Shown here: positions 5,352 through 6,175 of the stretch, one piece after another
How the letters are laid out: each line of letters starts with the position of its first letter
Position numbering within the stretch: the first letter of the stretch is position 1
NCBI GenBank assembly: GCA_021732895.1
Contig: JAKFWE010000405.1
Coordinates: 1-6,175, forward strand
Length of the DNA stretch: 6,175 nucleotides
Source: Allobosea sp.
GTDB taxonomy: Bacteria; Pseudomonadota; Alphaproteobacteria; Rhizobiales; Beijerinckiaceae
Direction of reading: 5' to 3'
Position numbers and translations under genes: made by a program
Notes under the pieces: model-generated
Seen by the model: only the letters and a program-made list of their open reading frames with translations
Told to the model about the DNA's origin: nothing
The model's database searches: none

Positions 5352-6175
5352 TCAGCCCGCGGCGTCGGCGGCGGCGCTGCGGCGGCGGATGCCGGCGAGC
5401 GTGACGCCGCCGAGCGCCGTCCCGTCGGCGGCGACAATGGTCGCGCCCTCTCCGCCCTGAGCCAGCAGGGCGGAGAGCACCTCGCGCAGGTTGGCGTTCG
5501 CCGGCAGGCGCAGGGCGCTTTCGGCGGCGCCGGGCTCGAGCGCATCGCCAGCCGCGACCAGCGAGAGCCGACGCAGGGCGCGGTCGGCGCCGACGAAATC
5601 CGCGACGAAATCATCGGCCGGGGCGGCGAGCAGGCGGTCGGGCGTGTCGTATTGCACGAGCCGGCCGTCCTTCATGATCGCGACCATGTCGCCCATCCGG
5701 ATCGCCTCGTCGATGTCGTGGGTGACCAGGATGACGGTCTTCTTCAGCCGCTTCAGGATGGCGAGGAATTCTTCCTGCAGCCGGCCGCGCACCACCGGAT
5801 CGACCGCGCCGAAAGGCTCGTCCATCAGCATCACCGGCGGATCGGCCGCGAGCGCCCGGGCCACGCCGACGCGCTGACGCTGCCCTCCGGAGAGATGGCG
5901 CGGATAGCGCGGGAGGTAGAGCGCCGGATCGAGTCCGACCAGATCGAGCATCTCCTCGCTGCGCGCCCTGATGCGCGAGGCGTCCCAGCCCAAAAGCTTC
6001 GGCACGGTCGCGACGTTCTGGGCGATCGTCATGTGCGGGAACAGGCCGATCTGCTGGATGACGTAGCCGATATGCCGGCGCAGCTCGACCGGATCGACCT
6101 TGGTCACGTCGTCGCCGCCGACGATGATGCGCCCCGATGTCGGTTCGATCAGCCGGTTGACCATGCGCATTGTCG
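5352..6175 (-). CDS. glycine betaine/choline/proline-type ABC transporter ATP-binding protein (partial, N-terminus beyond right edge)
   Basis: This is the cytoplasmic ATPase subunit of an osmoprotectant-type (OpuCA/ProV/YehX-like) importer. The visible 274 codons begin just after Walker A: the first residues, TMRMVNRL, match the helix following GKS/TT in this family, so the Met at 6170 is internal and the true start lies outside. Counting from that Met, the Q-loop is YVIQQIGLFPHMTIAQNV (36-53), the signature LSGGQRQRVGVARAL (93-107), Walker B VMLMDEPFGAVDP (113-125, catalytic Glu118) and the H-loop LVTHDIDEA (148-156). The linker DFVGADRALRRLSLVAAGDAL is typical of the osmolyte branch. The last 60 or so residues resemble one shortened CBS-like domain (REVLSALLAQGGEGATIVAADG), where OpuCA has two, then an Ala-rich tail. 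Substrate is inferred; permease and binding-protein genes would be expected to the right. Confidence 0.88.
   Translation of the reverse strand, partial: TMRMVNRLIEPTSGRIIVGGDDVTKVDPVELRRHIGYVIQQIGLFPHMTIAQNVATVPKLLGWDASRIRARSEEMLDLVGLDPALYLPRYPRHLSGGQRQRVGVARALAADPPVMLMDEPFGAVDPVVRGRLQEEFLAILKRLKKTVILVTHDIDEAIRMGDMVAIMKDGRLVQYDTPDRLLAAPADDFVADFVGADRALRRLSLVAAGDALEPGAAESALRLPANANLREVLSALLAQGGEGATIVAADGTALGGVTLAGIRRRSAAADAAG

Noticed and set aside
5491..5877. Plus-strand open frame of 128 codons antisense to the ABC ATPase
   Set aside because: It is opposite the conserved signature and Walker B coding sequence; the Ser/Arg/Ala-rich translation is a shadow.
6168..6170. ATG at 6170 as the start of the ABC ATPase
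   Set aside because: TMRMVNRL is the helix directly after Walker A in this family, so starting there would remove the nucleotide-binding loop; the gene is cut by the window edge.

Overview
The window is a GC-rich, densely coding piece of chromosome. Gene content and protein style suggest an alphaproteobacterium, most likely of the order Hyphomicrobiales (Rhizobiales); a Bosea- or Methylobacterium-like genus is possible but cannot be settled from sequence alone. No mobile element, phage gene, CRISPR array, tRNA or rRNA was recognised, and no gap between genes exceeds 200 bases.

Left half, all on the minus strand and read right to left: a class I SAM-dependent methyltransferase-like protein (2447-3208), accA encoding the acetyl-CoA carboxylase carboxyltransferase alpha subunit (1375-2328), and a YafK-type L,D-transpeptidase lipoprotein (2-1183) whose C-terminus runs off the left edge. 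The gaps are 118 and 191 bases, so each gene could have its own promoter.

Right half: gloB (hydroxyacylglutathione hydrolase, 3363-4127), a DUF985/cupin_5 protein (4135-4593) and a GNAT acetyltransferase (4593-5342) lie on the plus strand. Spacings of 7 bases and then a 1-base TGATG overlap make a compact, probably translationally coupled operon. Facing it, with only 9 bases between the stop codons, is the minus-strand ATP-binding subunit of a glycine betaine/choline/proline-type ABC importer (5352-6175). Its N-terminus, including Walker A, lies beyond the right edge.

Functionally this is housekeeping and stress metabolism: fatty acid synthesis (AccA), envelope cross-linking (L,D-transpeptidase), methylglyoxal detoxification (GloB) and probable compatible-solute uptake (the ABC ATPase). 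Three genes have unknown substrates. I see no clear undescribed system. The most notable non-coding structure is an inverted pair of tandem heptad repeats (CCRYTCG) between the divergent methyltransferase and gloB genes. Second to it are the methyltransferase's unusual SAM-binding region and the long C-terminal extension of the L,D-transpeptidase.
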